62,653 nucleotides of DNA from Polytrichum commune (GCA_950295325.1 OX485808.1:40756527-40819179), one strand, 5' to 3'; counted from the stretch's first letter, positions 23,314 to 33,848 are shown. The notes: generated from the sequence alone by a model not told the origin. A program made the numbers and translations.

Positions 23314-23764
23314 TGTACCGCACCATGTCAGGTGCCCTGAATAACACAAATTTGTGCAAGTAATATCGAAATTTGTTACGCCAATTTGTTTAGTCCTGAC
23401 TAGTGTTTGATGTGCAATGCTTAATTCGTTGCGGAAAAGCATGCATGTCGATCTGTTTTTAGTACCGCACCATGTCAAAGCGTCCTGTATGATTTGTACA
23501 GGTTACATCGAAATTTGATACGCCACTTTGTAAAGTCTTCATCAACGTTTGATGTGCAGCGCTTAATTCGTTGCAGCAAGTATGCATGTCGAAGTGTGTT
23601 TAGTACCGCACCTTGTCAAGTGCCCTGAATAATTTGTGTAGGTTACATCGAATTTGTTACGCCAATGTGTACATTCCTGACTAATGTTTGATGCGCAACG
23701 CTTGACTTATTGCAGCAACCAAGCATGTCAATGTATCCTTAGTCCGCATACAGCAATAATTTCG
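23314..23764 (+). repeat. Three-unit tandem array ending at the SPH4 start codon
   Basis: GTACCGCACCATGTCA variants start at about 23314, 23462 and 23602. GTTTGATGTGCAATGCTTAA variants lie at 23404, 23547 and 23686, a period of 139-148 bp. A last partial unit runs into the start region. The unit is unrelated to the SPH3 array, but its TTTGATGTGCAG..TTGCAG part resembles 27654-27695 in the SPH6 array. Confidence 0.85.
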
Positions 23765-24286
23765 ATGGAGCTACCGACGTTTTCGTTGAAGGGTGTTCTC
23801 ACCAAAATCACGAAACTGCAGCTCCCATTGATGACTACCTTTATAGTCGTTGCGGTTGCGATGATGAGCATGATGATCAGGTTAAATTCTGCGGAATATG
23901 CGTGGGTGACCATCACCAATAACGTCGGCGGGCCTATCACGGTCGACTGCTCCACGAAGGATGACGATTTTCACAGCCGCGCCATAGCCAACACGCAGAC
24001 TTACGTTCTGCAGTACTTTGTCCCGAACTACTGGGTGTCTACGGTGTTGTGGTGCGATTTCATCTGGCAGGAGCGCAGGGCACTCGTGATCACATGGCAG
24101 GGCCCTGGAACACAAAATCCAAACCAGCACCCACAGCTATGGAAGCCATGCAAGTACTGCGTGTGGGATGTGAAGGCCGATGGATTCTACCGCACGGAAG
24201 CGGGCCCGGGTTGGGTGCTGAAGCTCGTCCAGCTTTGGATGTATCCCCCGACGACAAGCACCGAGTTAGAGGAGATCAATCTATGA
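23765..24286 (+). CDS. S-protein homologue SPH4 (plant self-incompatibility S1 family), secreted
   Basis: 173 residues from the ATG at 23765. An in-frame ATG at 23684 would add 27 residues that lie inside the upstream repeat and look unlike protein. The signal anchor or peptide is LQLPLMTTFIVVAVAMMSMM. The SPH domain follows: WVTITNNVGGPITVDCSTKD, then TQTYVLQYFVPNYWVSTVLW, CDFIWQERRALVITWQGPG, KPCKYCVWDVKADGFYRTEA. Four cysteines are kept. Compared with SPH3, the DLG after CSTKDD is lost and about five residues are added before PCKYC. The N-terminal segment before the hydrophobic core is longer than usual, so cleavage is less certain. Intact and intronless. Confidence 0.88.
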   Translation: MELPTFSLKGVLTKITKLQLPLMTTFIVVAVAMMSMMIRLNSAEYAWVTITNNVGGPITVDCSTKDDDFHSRAIANTQTYVLQYFVPNYWVSTVLWCDFIWQERRALVITWQGPGTQNPNQHPQLWKPCKYCVWDVKADGFYRTEAGPGWVLKLVQLWMYPPTTSTELEEINL

Positions 24287-24364
24287 CGATGGAAATGCAA
24301 TTGCATAACACAAAAACTCAATCTGTACTTCAGAAGTTTAATCCGGTAGGATATTCGGTATCGT

Positions 24365-24605
24365 AGAGATGAAGTGATAATCTCACAAGTCGTTCGCAAC
24401 GATGTAGATTAGGGTTACCTGTGGGACAATGTAGGTTTATATACGCAGATGGAAATCAATGAAGTTCTGAGACAAGTGAAACAGATAATCTTACATTTCG
24501 TTCCAAACTGTCAAGATTAGGGTTACATGTGGGACAATGTAGATTAATATACGCAGATGGATATTAATGACCTTCTGCGATAAGTGAAAAGGATATAAGT
24601 TGTTC
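24365..24605 (+). repeat. Two-copy tandem duplication just downstream of SPH4
   Basis: A unit containing GATTAGGGTTACCTGTGGGA and TATACGCAGATGGA occurs twice, about 116 bp apart (AGGGTTAC at about 24410 and 24526). It probably covers the SPH4 3' untranslated or flanking region. Confidence 0.75.
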
Positions 24606-25374
24606 GGAATGCAAACTGGATAGGTTCCGTTGTTCGGAGTAAATTTGTTTCTAAATTTTCTAATGAACGGTGATTTTCTGTCTGCAATGAATAAGTCGGA
24701 GATGCTCGTGTTTGCAGCTACTTGTTTTAAGGAACTCGATCATGTATTTAAGATGAAAGTTGACACGGAAAACCATAATGGAATGAATCAGTCCACATCG
24801 CAGATATGGAGCTTCTCACACGACAATCAACGTACGTAGCCTGCACCCCCTTGAAATGGCTACTGCAAATACCATTGGAAGATTTATGGCCTTGCGTGAC
24901 AAGAATACTAGCACTAACATAGCATTGTCTTGTGCGATTTCCATCCGAAGGAGATGATAGAGCCCCTTATTTCTCTCAGCTCTTCACTTTTCTGAGTTTT
25001 TGTGAACATTTCGTTGAATACCATGAAGTAATATTGATGTGATCTGTTCTACTCATGATCCACATGAGTACACATTATTCTCCGTAGAAAGAAACCTAGC
25101 AGAACAGTATGGCGCTCGCATTGCTCCAATGCACATCAGCAAGGTCGAAGCAATTAACACCGGGTCTCTCATCTCTGGACCAAACTTATGTACCTAATTA
25201 AGTAATTCATACTCTCGAAGTAGTACATAATTCATTGCTGCAGCTAAACAATTCCTGCTCCATCAACAAGAAGAGAGACCTGACTGGATCGATCACCTCC
25301 TGTACTTATTCTTGCACATCGACCCAGTGATCGATGATGCTGAAATTATTGCAAACATTTCAAGAACTCATGGA
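24606..25374. other. Intergenic between convergent SPH4 and SPH5
   Basis: No gene was recognised. Confidence 0.35.
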
Positions 25375-25914
25375 TTAAGGGTACACCCATGCTTGGACAA
25401 GTTGGCCCCTCTGTCCCGATTCCGAGCGCCAGAAGCCCTCGGGCCGCACATCCCACAAACAATGAGTGCATGGCACGGGGTCCATGCCCATGAGACCTGG
25501 GCCGGACCAGACCACCACATGAGCCTTGCGCTGCTGCCACAGGAAGTTGCACCAGTACAGAGTGGTGCCCCAGTAGTTGGCATCGAAGTCGAAGTAGTAC
25601 AGCTGTGCATTTTGGAGAACATGGATCCCCAGGTCATCTCCCCGCTCCGCACATTCAACGGTGATGGCGCCACCCACATGGTTCAGTAGCATCACCCAGG
25701 ATGCATGGTTCAATTCCGTGCCCGTTGCGTTCTTAGCAGCTATGGTGTGATTCTTTTCCGCAGATGGAGCAAACTTGGAGCCATCATCCCCTTGTGTGGT
25801 GGATTGCGCACATATGAACTTCCCGGAATCATTCATTGCAATGAATCCCAAAATGGCAACCAAGAGCTGCAATTTTGATAACTTCATCCGATTTCCGCTT
25901 TTCCACTGGTCCAT
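25375..25914 (-). CDS. S-protein homologue SPH5 (plant self-incompatibility S1 family), secreted
   Basis: 179 residues from the first ATG (25914), MDQWKSGNRMKLSKLQLLVA, with an internal ATG at MKLSK. The hydrophobic core LQLLVAILGFIAM is the signal peptide. An unusually long, polar, low-complexity spacer of roughly 45 residues follows, with two possible N-glycosylation sites (NHT, NAT). The SPH domain starts at WVMLLNHVGGAITVECAERG and continues DDLGIHVLQN, NYWGTTLYWCNFLWQQRKAH, PCTHCLWDVRPEGFWRSESG. Four cysteines are present. The protein ends soon after the domain (VQAWVYP). It is intact and convergent with SPH4. Its upstream region contains diverged flanking block copy 4 but no tandem array. 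Confidence 0.9.
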   Translation of the reverse strand: MDQWKSGNRMKLSKLQLLVAILGFIAMNDSGKFICAQSTTQGDDGSKFAPSAEKNHTIAAKNATGTELNHASWVMLLNHVGGAITVECAERGDDLGIHVLQNAQLYYFDFDANYWGTTLYWCNFLWQQRKAHVVVWSGPGLMGMDPVPCTHCLWDVRPEGFWRSESGQRGQLVQAWVYP

Positions 25915-26050
25915 TGACACAGTGATAATCTGCACCAAGATGCAACGGCAGTCAATTGACCTTGTAAATTTGTATAAGAAAGAATCTGTACATACATTGA
26001 CGTTAGAATTGGACTCGTTAGTGTGAGGTTAAAGCTGATTTTGTGTACAG

Positions 26051-26058
26051 ATATATAG
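26051..26058 (-). promoter_or_regulatory. TATA-like box of SPH5
   Basis: The minus strand reads CACTATATATCTG about 137 bp upstream of the SPH5 start. Confidence 0.4.
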
Positions 26059-26500
26059 TGGCAAAAGAACATGACCAAGTGGTAAGTAGACAATTTTACA
26101 GATACTACCGGCCATGTGTAATTAACTGCATAAACATTTTCAAGGTTGGCAAACAATGGCATCCGCCAAGTGGATCCAGCGACGATCGAAGTACAAACAT
26201 GCGCGCTGACCCTTCAATTATATTCAGAGCTTAGCTTTACGGCCAGAACCTGAATCTGTACGAACATAAGTCTGTTGGTGGTGAATATCAGTGTTAATAA
26301 AATTTCAAGATGGCGATTGGGGCATGCACTGAGGATTAGTCGTGATGAATCTCCGCAGATATCTCCGAAGAAAATGCTGCAAGCGTAATCGCAGAGGCTC
26401 ATCAAGTTAGATGCGGTACCGTAACGGATAATGAAACCTGGTTTGAAGTGAATTAGAGAGTTCCCCGCAACCAGCTGAAGATGCTTTGTGTCTCTGGATA

Positions 26501-26800
26501 CTAACCTTCTTATATATGGACATCGAGGGCAGCTTCTAGATGATCCCTTCATGCCTATAATTTCACATGTAGGCAATAATATTCTGGAGGATCATCACTT
26601 TTCCTCAACGTGAAGAGACGTTGTGCTCATGTGGCTTTTGGTGAGTAAAAGGAGTCTGAATATCTCCGTATGCGAGTGATGCATCAAAAGTGCCTGTACA
26701 ATATCCGGGTCCCTGCTGGTGCGCATTTTAGAACTCCCGAATGAATGTGAACCTAATCTGAAACCTACCTCTCTTCACCAACCACAGATTTTTGCAGTTT
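26501..26800 (-). repeat. SPH-associated 5' flanking block, copy 4 (SPH5)
   Basis: Shares CTTATATATGGACATCGAGG-type sequence, GCAATAATATTCTGGAGGAT and CTCTTCACCAACCACAGATT with copies 1-3. It links SPH5 to the SPH1/SPH2 subgroup by common descent. Confidence 0.5.
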
Positions 26801-27449
26801 GGCATTTTGGTGTTTACTGCAATTTAAACTTTCGCAGTGGAAATTCCGGAATAGTTACTAACAGGCAGACAATATGTTGGTGTGTACGAGTGCCTGCGTC
26901 TCTTCCAAAAGCATGCATGGTGGTCGAATATGCATCCTACCAAGACAGAATATTACAGCTTAGCCACCATTTTCTTGCAGCCTGTGTTTCGACTTGATTC
27001 ATACTCAACTCAGGAGTACTAATGGAATGCAGCACGGAAGTGATCAGATTCTGGATATTCCACGGTGACAATGTAACTTGATGATCCATCAAAACAAGGT
27101 GACGAGATAATTACTCATTATGTCTGCTGCGATGAGGAACTTGCAGACAAAGGCCGGAATCTTTAGCAATCCTTCATCATGCTAGTAATATCGCTTTGTT
27201 GGAAATTAGATGTTGTGCATGCCTGTGACTGCAACTTCTCCTGGCGATTACATCAACGTGGTTGCAGATAATTCTCTAGAATTATATAATTTTCTATTTC
27301 ATGAAGAGACTATTTCATGCCTTGCATACACTTTATGGTCAGGAGCTAGCGCTCAATGCCTTCAAGATGGTTCTTGCCCACGTCAGAGTAGTCTATAGTA
27401 AACGCGGGGGTTTCTTCCCCCTTAAGCATCTCATTTAATTGATTACTTT
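26801..27449. other. Intergenic between the divergent SPH5 and SPH6 flanks
   Basis: No gene was recognised. Confidence 0.35.
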
Positions 27450-28392
27450 TATTCAGGCACTGTTGGACTTGATGATCTATATAACGCTAATTTAAGAACA
27501 TTCTTGGGTTGAGGTGATCAATTATGCTTGTGACAAACTGCATGCCTGCCATTGCTCGAAATGTAGGTTTACAGAAAACACCAGAACTATGCAGAACGTT
27601 TTAAGTGATTGTATTGATGTACAGAGCTTGATTCAACGATTGCAGCAATCAATTTGATGTGCAGGGTAGGGCTTCATTGGTTGCAGTAAGCAGGTCGTCG
27701 TAATCCCAGTTCTGCACAATTTCGTGCGAACCACCATTACTTGTCGCCGAAGAGCAAAGATTTTGCAGTGGCAAGCCGGTTATAACTCGGGGGGGTTCTC
27801 TTCACTTGAGCTTCTCTTGCTTACATTCTTACAGGTACTGTTTGTCTTGGTGATTCTCTACTTCCAAAAACCTCTTGGTTTTAGGTGATCAAAACTCTGT
27901 AAGACAAACTGCATGCCGTTGCTCGAAGTTGAGCTTTACGAAACGCTCCAACAATATGCACTCGTAAAACGCTCCAACATACACTTGAAGGACATTATCT
28001 GATGCACAGATCTTCATTGTTTGTAGCAAAGCAGATCCCCGCAACCTCACTTTAGCACAACTTTCTGCCATCGAGCCACCATTGTCGCCGACTGAGGACC
28101 AGCTTTTGCCGATTGCTTACATTCATTCAGGTACTCTTTGGCTTGGTGATTCTCTAATTTCAATTAAAATTCTTGGCTGGAAGAAATCATTTCTCCGTTA
28201 GCCAGACCGCATGCATGCCATTACTCGAAATTTCGGGTTAAGCATAGCACCAGATATATGCACACGTTTTTAGTTCTAATTACATACACTTGAAGGACAT
28301 TTTATGTACACTCGGGCTTCATCGACTGCACACCTACAACCCGGACTACAACAAAGACATCAAAGGATTGATCTTGAATGCTTGCTGTTCGG

Positions 28393-28555
28393 CATGGTGA
28401 TTCTGTACTTTCAAAAAAGTATTGGCCGAAGAGTGACGATCACCAGAATGATGACATTGCAGCTCCCGGCGTCACCGAAGTTGTTCTCAGATTACCATGA
28501 ATCTTGTGAACCTTTTTTGAGTAGGAGCATGAGCCATGGCCATAAGAATGTCTAA
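28393..28555 (+). pseudogene. Truncated SPH6 5' end, older copy
   Basis: The frame from ATG 28393 reads MVILYFQKSIGRRVTITRMM then TLQLPASPK. This parallels MVILYVPRVLGQRVSITVRT then MKSQLKLPVS at SPH6. It runs into an unrelated sequence and stops. The SPH domain is missing, so it is a partial duplicate. Confidence 0.65.
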
Positions 28556-28743
28556 CAAAAGTGTGCTACAGTGGGAAGCTTGTCCTGTCCATCAAGGCGC
28601 AACTTACATTACAAATTCTCCAACATGATACGCAATATGAAACTATGAAGCACTAATCTAATCTTACTCAGGTGCTGTCCGGCATGGTGATTCTCTACAT
28701 TTAAAGAATCCTTGGCCACAGAGCGCCGGTCATCGCCAAAACG

Positions 28744-28845
28744 ATGAAATTGCAATTGAAGCTCCCAGTGTCGAACTTCGCCTTTGTAGTTGTAATTGCG
28801 GCGATATTGGGCATCAACGCTCAACTTACTTCACGACGTCCCTAA
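28744..28845 (+). pseudogene. Truncated SPH6 5' end: signal-peptide-only ORF of 33 residues
   Basis: Starts MKLQLKLPVSNFAFVVVIAA and ends ILGINAQLTSRRP. This is the SPH6 signal peptide (MKSQLKLPVSIAFVVAMAAT) followed by a stop within about 10 residues. The preceding upstream ATG (GGCATGGTGATTCTCTAC) reaches a TAA after six codons. It is most likely debris of the promoter-start duplication. A short secreted peptide is possible but unproven. Confidence 0.65.
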
Positions 28846-28966
28846 TACGATACGAATTTTTAAATTATGAAGTTCTAATGTAATCTTTATTCAGGTACTG
28901 TTCGGCATGGTGATTCTCTACGTTCCAAGAGTCCTTGGCCAAAGAGTGTCGATCACCGTCAGAACA

Positions 28967-29515
28967 ATGAAGTCACAATTGAAGCTCCCGGTTTCGATCG
29001 CCTTTGTAGTTGCAATGGCGGCCACATCATTGAGCAGCATGGCCACCGGGTTTGAGTTCACGGCTCACCAGTACCCTGTGACGATCGAGAACAGCGTGGG
29101 CACGGGGCCCATTACGGCCCACTGCTCCTCCAACACCGTCAACCTCGGCTGCCACACCATCCCCAACGGTCACACCTACAACTTAGACTTCGTGCCGGAC
29201 TACTGGGGCACCACGGTGTTCTGGTGCGATTTCTTTTGGCAACAGCGCCGGGCGCTCGTCGTCGTGTGGGCTGGCCCTGGTAACCCTGCGAAGCATGTGC
29301 CGTGCACTTACTGCGAGTGGGCGGTGGAACCCAATGGATTTTTCTGTGCGGAATCCGGCAAGAAGCTCACGTATGTCCAGGCCTGGATGTATCCGTATTC
29401 TGGTGGAACCGGTGGAGCTCCGAAATTCATTGGAGGAGTCGGAGGCGATGATTCCGTGCCCACCGATGATCATCACCAGCTCCCAATTGCTCCTTCGTCC
29501 ACAAAGAAACTCTGA
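28967..29515 (+). CDS. S-protein homologue SPH6, divergent, with extra cysteines and Gly/His-rich tail
   Basis: 182 residues from ATG 28967, which places the signal peptide MKSQLKLPVSIAFVVAMAAT first. An in-frame ATG at 28907 would add 20 residues that are partly conserved in the truncated copies upstream. The SPH domain reads PVTIENSVGTGPITAHCSSN, TVNLGCHTIPNGH, DYWGTTVFWCDFFWQQRRAL, PCTYCEWAVEPNGFFCAESG. The usual KDDDLG is changed to NTVNLGC. With FFC there are six cysteines instead of four, so a third disulphide is possible. A tail of about 40 residues rich in Gly, Asp and His follows the domain. It is secreted like the others, intact and intronless. Confidence 0.88.
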   Translation: MKSQLKLPVSIAFVVAMAATSLSSMATGFEFTAHQYPVTIENSVGTGPITAHCSSNTVNLGCHTIPNGHTYNLDFVPDYWGTTVFWCDFFWQQRRALVVVWAGPGNPAKHVPCTYCEWAVEPNGFFCAESGKKLTYVQAWMYPYSGGTGGAPKFIGGVGGDDSVPTDDHHQLPIAPSSTKKL

Positions 29516-29575
29516 AGCAGTGGATTTTGATCCGGCCGTGCGCCTGTCACTTGCGATTTTTGAAAAAGAATACAG

Positions 29576-29581
29576 AATAAA
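29576..29581 (+). terminator. AATAAA polyadenylation signal of SPH6
   Basis: A perfect AATAAA about 60 nt after the SPH6 stop codon. Confidence 0.45.
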
Positions 29582-30549
29582 GTGTTTTTATGTGATTTTT
29601 GTGAATGAAGTATTCCTCCAAATCATAAAATTGGATGAAACCAACAACATTTGGATGAATGTGAATAAATTTGGATGGAAGTTGTGTAATCATCCGTATG
29701 TGGTTTCGTCCCTCCAATGGCTGCGGCCAATGCTCCTCTCTTGAAAACTTGAAATAAACATCACTATTCTAAAGGGTTGTTTGACGAAGCTATTAACGAT
29801 CGTATTGAAGATTGTAAACAACAATAGGCAAATTTATAGTGAATCAATAGAAGAACATATTAATAATAATATCTATGGAGATTTAGTCTAATTTAGTCCA
29901 TTCTAAATTTTCTCTTATTTTTGTACATGAAGATTCATGCTGAATTTCCCTTTTCAATTTGAGATAGCTTCACTTTAGCATAATGCACGCCATGTATTTC
30001 TCAGAGTGCATTACATTTCAAAGCATGGCATTACATATCCAGTCCAAAGTGACACTTAGTGTGACTTACGGGAACCACATGCAACAAGGGTGTAATTGTT
30101 GGGGAGTATTATCTTGGTGACAAGCAATTACATGACCCATTCAATTAGGTAGTTTTTTTATTAGGCATATTTTGTAGTACCTTTTAATCACTTTGAAAGG
30201 CTGGGATGGGTCGTTTTCATGTACCATATGTTTATTACAAATCAACAAGCAGCTTGTCGCTAGAGTGTTATGCCTTATGATTATCCTCCACACATGGCCA
30301 ATTCTAGTTGGTTATCCGACCAAGGCCAAACTTTGGCTCATTTCAAAAACCATATGAATAGGCAAAGCCATTAATTCATTGCATTGCGGTTTAGCCTAAA
30401 AGAAAATCAAGAAATCCACAAGAAAACAGACATAACAAAATAGATATGCACTAAAGAATCTATCCAAAATTTTGGCTCCAAAAAGGCCCTCCCAAGACTC
30501 TATGCCTAACACTTGCAAATCTATCTACAGCATATACACACTTAGTCTC
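29582..30549. other. Intergenic spacer right of the SPH cluster
   Basis: AT-rich sequence with no gene recognised. Confidence 0.4.
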
Positions 30550-31138
30550 AGGGCCACTTCACACAAAAGACTGAAGGCCCGTGACCATTGCAATCTAAGA
30601 GCTCTCATTGCTCGAAAGGGCGGAGACCATCCAAGTTCACTTCACACAAGAAGGTGAAGGCCTAAAGGCCCAAAGAAGACTTTGAAAAGTCCACATGGAG
30701 TCCTACATGGTGGACTTTGGAGAAGGTTCCATGATCTCCCGGAATTTTTGTCAAGCCCACCTCCAAGAGGTGGGCCTGACACAAATTCCGGGAGACCATG
30801 ACTTTTATTATTTTTTTTTTCTAGCACGACAAATTTCAAGACAAATTGCATGGCAAATTCCAGAACATATTCCAGAACAGACAAACACCACCAAGTAATT
30901 CTCTTAAATTGATTGAGTTTGAGAGATATTATATTAAACCAAATCCTCCCCTCTTTTTCCGCCAACAAACTGTGCAATGGTCCCGCAACATGGCCCATTC
31001 TCACTTCACACTATGCTTGAGGGCCCATGACTACATAAAACTGCTTTCCCAACACCCATGGTATGGCCTTTGGATGAGAGTCAAGGGTCCTCACCATTAC
31101 AAGGTCATGGCTCTTGGCTCATGTGTGAAGTGGCCCTC
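30550..31138. mobile_element. Foldback-type element with outer TIRs and a central hairpin
   Basis: The outer inverted repeat AGGGCCACTTCACACA lies at about 30550-30565 and, inverted, at 31122-31137, with weaker subterminal similarity. Inside it, 30737-30795 forms a hairpin: CTCCCGGAATTTTTGTCAAG against its near inverse GACACAAATTCCGGGAG. The left part is shared with 38727-38990. No transposase frame is present. Confidence 0.65.
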
Positions 31139-32025
31139 AAGTCCTATCTCTTCTCTCCTCCTGCCTCACACTTGCTTACTCTCTCTTCTAACCCACTCAC
31201 TTCATGCTGATCTACACAATACCGTTGCACCATAGCTAGTGCGTGCAAAAATAATCCCAAATAAAAAACCGAAAAAAATCGGAAATTATGAACCCAATCA
31301 AACGAATAAGTGAAAAATTATATTAGAAAAAAACCAAATAATGGAAAATTTGGACTCTTCTAAGCTCCAACCACATCAATGTGCTATAAAAGGCTGCATA
31401 ATTACACGTTAATGGCTCGGCGCCCTGCTCACAAACTTCACGAGGTTGCTCAAGTCATGGGACAAAAACACCGAGCACTTCCCAAAAAATGCCTTGCCTT
31501 CATCTTGGCAAGTAAGTGTAGAGGAGTGGCTAATGAGGGTGAGGAGACCCAAAGGCTTATACACGGGGAGCGGCTCTTCCAACCTACACCTAGCCATCGT
31601 TTTTGTGGTTTTATATTTGCAAATCATGTTGTTCTCATTCGTTAGGGGATTAGGGCATGAGGTAATTCCCGAGGTTTTGATGACTTGCCACCTTCCCATA
31701 TGCTTGAATGATCTTTTGATGTAATTGCTAGTTGATGTTTAAGTAGAGAGATTTGTGGTCCATCTACATGGTCAGCAACACCTGTTGTTGCCACTTTTTG
31801 TTTTGTTTTCATTAGAAGCATATGTACCCACCTATAGAAATGCATAGGGACTCCTTCATCTGTAAAATGGTCGTGATTAGATATGTGGAGGGTTGATGTT
31901 TTGGTGCAGGTGCACTATCATCTAGCTTTATTGCATGAGGGAAATTGAATGATATATTCTTATCAGATCCAACAATTGTCTGTAGTAAAATTAGTTACAT
32001 ATGACGTTGTTTTGGAGGCTTGCAG
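31139..32025. other. Intergenic, no gene recognised
   Basis: No coding pattern was found. I looked for further EXO70 exons before the fragment at 32026 and saw none. Confidence 0.35.
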
Positions 32026-32229
32026 ATAGAGGTTGTATTTTCCTCGTCATCAGCAAATGGCATGATGCAAGCTGCTCAAGATTTGATACAGAGACTAGCA
32101 CAAACTGCCGAAGAGATTTTCGGTGATTTTGAGGGTTCTGTAGCAACAAATGCGACGAAAACACCAGTCTTGGATGGGACAGTGCATCCGCTCACAAGTT
32201 ATGTGATCAACTATGTGAAATTCCTATTT
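32026..32229 (+). pseudogene. Orphan exon of an EXO70 exocyst subunit (EXO70A-like)
   Basis: After an acceptor-like TTGCAG, the frame reads IEVVFSSSSANGMMQAAQDL, IQRLAQTAEEIFGDFEGSVA, then ATKTPVLDG and TVHPLTSYVINYVKFLF. The TVHPLTSYVINYVKFLF signature is diagnostic of plant EXO70A proteins, which tether secretory vesicles at the plasma membrane. After KFLF the expected DYQ..L sequence is lost and the frame ends within 16 residues. A full EXO70 is roughly 600 residues. No other exon of it is visible nearby. It is a gene fragment, perhaps carried by a transposon or left by a partial duplication. Confidence 0.85.
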
Positions 32230-33283
32230 GTGCTTTCAAGCACATTTTCTATGTATGTGCGTTACAGTCAAGATTGACCATCATTCTGAACTCCACTTTG
32301 TAACCTAGTTTTGCAGGAGTGCGGAATTCCTTTCCCATGTGTGATCCCAGTCTTATGCGTAATACTATATTGAAGATGTTAGATTTCTGGGCATGAGGAG
32401 CTGGCTGCGTGAATGAACTCTATTCTATTTGCAGCCTGTATCGAAGAAGTTCCTGTCTATGTGTCTCAAGTGAACTATCTTGTGACTACATTCTTAAACC
32501 ATATTGTTTTTGGACAATATTATCAATTTTGTTTTTTTTTGCAGAAGTACGCGTTGTGAGATATGTAGAAGTAGTTGCATTTTGAGTTGAATTATGTCTA
32601 GGCTGATGAGGTAGGTGGGAGGTGGTTGTAGTTTGCTTTGCCTTGGCATAACTCACATTCACCTTGTCTTGAATACTCTTGGTTGTATGAAATCCACACA
32701 TAACAATGAATGTAGTAGTAATCAATTGTCTACATATATATGAAATCGTGTTCTCTGAAATCCATACAGAGCAATGTGTTGAGTAGTAATCAATCGTCTA
32801 CATAGGTTACATTGACTATGTAACTCCAAAAGCTTTGGGTTAACTATCTTTCTTGATTTTTCTTATATGGTATCTGTTGGTTGCCTTTATCTGTAATTGT
32901 TGTGTGATCATCAGTTTTTACAAGGAGACGGTGGCCAACACGGGTCAGAGTGAGTGGGTCAGAGGTGACATGTGTTTAATTTTTTTATGCAAGTTTGATG
33001 TGTTATAATATAGATATTTTCATGCATATACCAGTTGAGGTTTGGGGTATTGGCTGATGGGTGAGGTGCTCAACCTGGGAATGTGAACCTATGACTATCC
33101 TGAATTTTTACGTCAAGGAACAAAAATTATGAATAACAAAGGGCTTCCACATGCATTCTTATGAACGCCAAAATATTCATCCTCCAGTGAATCCATGCAA
33201 TATTGTAGGCAATACTACAGTTTTTTAAAAAATAAAAAAAAACCTTGTGCTTGGTAGATAGTTCGATGCATAAACTGCCCAAA
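32230..33283. other. Intergenic, no gene recognised
   Basis: No gene. A short imperfect duplication around AATGAATGTAGTAGTAATCAATTG recurs at about 32705 and 32768. Confidence 0.35.
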
Positions 33284-33848
33284 GGTTTGGGGCCTGGGTA
33301 CGCAACTCCCGTATTATATGGTCCTAATTATAATCACTTATAATGCGTTTTAGTCCAATATTGAGTGATACAATTTGTTTTAATGTAGGAAACCCTTGTA
33401 GCCCTTCTAACAAGGAATCCAAAAATGTAATTATATATAGGAAATGAATATATTTTGAAGCATATAATTGCATTAAAAACCTAATTATATGATTTTTTTA
33501 AATACATGTACCATAGGTCAAACTACCCAACTTTTTGGATTTTTTAATAAAATTTTAACATTGTGAATGAATTATAATTTTAATGGGAGGCAACTATTCG
33601 TGGCTTATAATTTTAATGGGAGGCTTAATAAATATGCAATCCAACTTTTTTTTCATCTCATTTTATTTAATTTGGTTTTTACCCAACTTTTTTTTCATCT
33701 CATTTTATTTAATTTGGTCTTCACCCAACTTTTTGATCATTTTAATTTGATATAATTTGATATAATTTTTACAAAAGCCGTCCTCTAAGCCGTTTTTAAT
33801 ACGATGCCCCCTGCGTATAATATGGGAGTTGCATACCCGGGGTTTGGG
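33284..33848 (-). mobile_element. hAT-like MITE, copy A (with target duplication)
   Basis: Terminal inverted repeats CCTGGGTACGCAACTCCCGT (from about 33293) and its inverse ending GTTGCATACCCGG (33840). They are flanked by GGTTTGGG at 33284-33291 and 33841-33848, an 8-bp target duplication as in hAT elements. Inside is a tandem repeat of about 37-42 bp (ACTTTTTTTTCATCTCATTT) in two copies. The sequence is the inverted equivalent of the element at 51695-52260. No coding capacity. Confidence 0.85.

Larger units (their letters stand above)
27450..28906 (+). repeat. Degenerate tandem array upstream of SPH6
   Basis: The module start CAGGTACTGT..GGTGATTCTCTAC recurs at about 27457 (diverged), 27835, 28130, 28385, 28675 and 28890. 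Unit lengths shrink from about 385 to 215 bp, and the last copy enters the SPH6 gene. Units near 28385 and 28675 also carry the beginning of the SPH6 coding region. The older copies at the left are more diverged. Confidence 0.8.
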
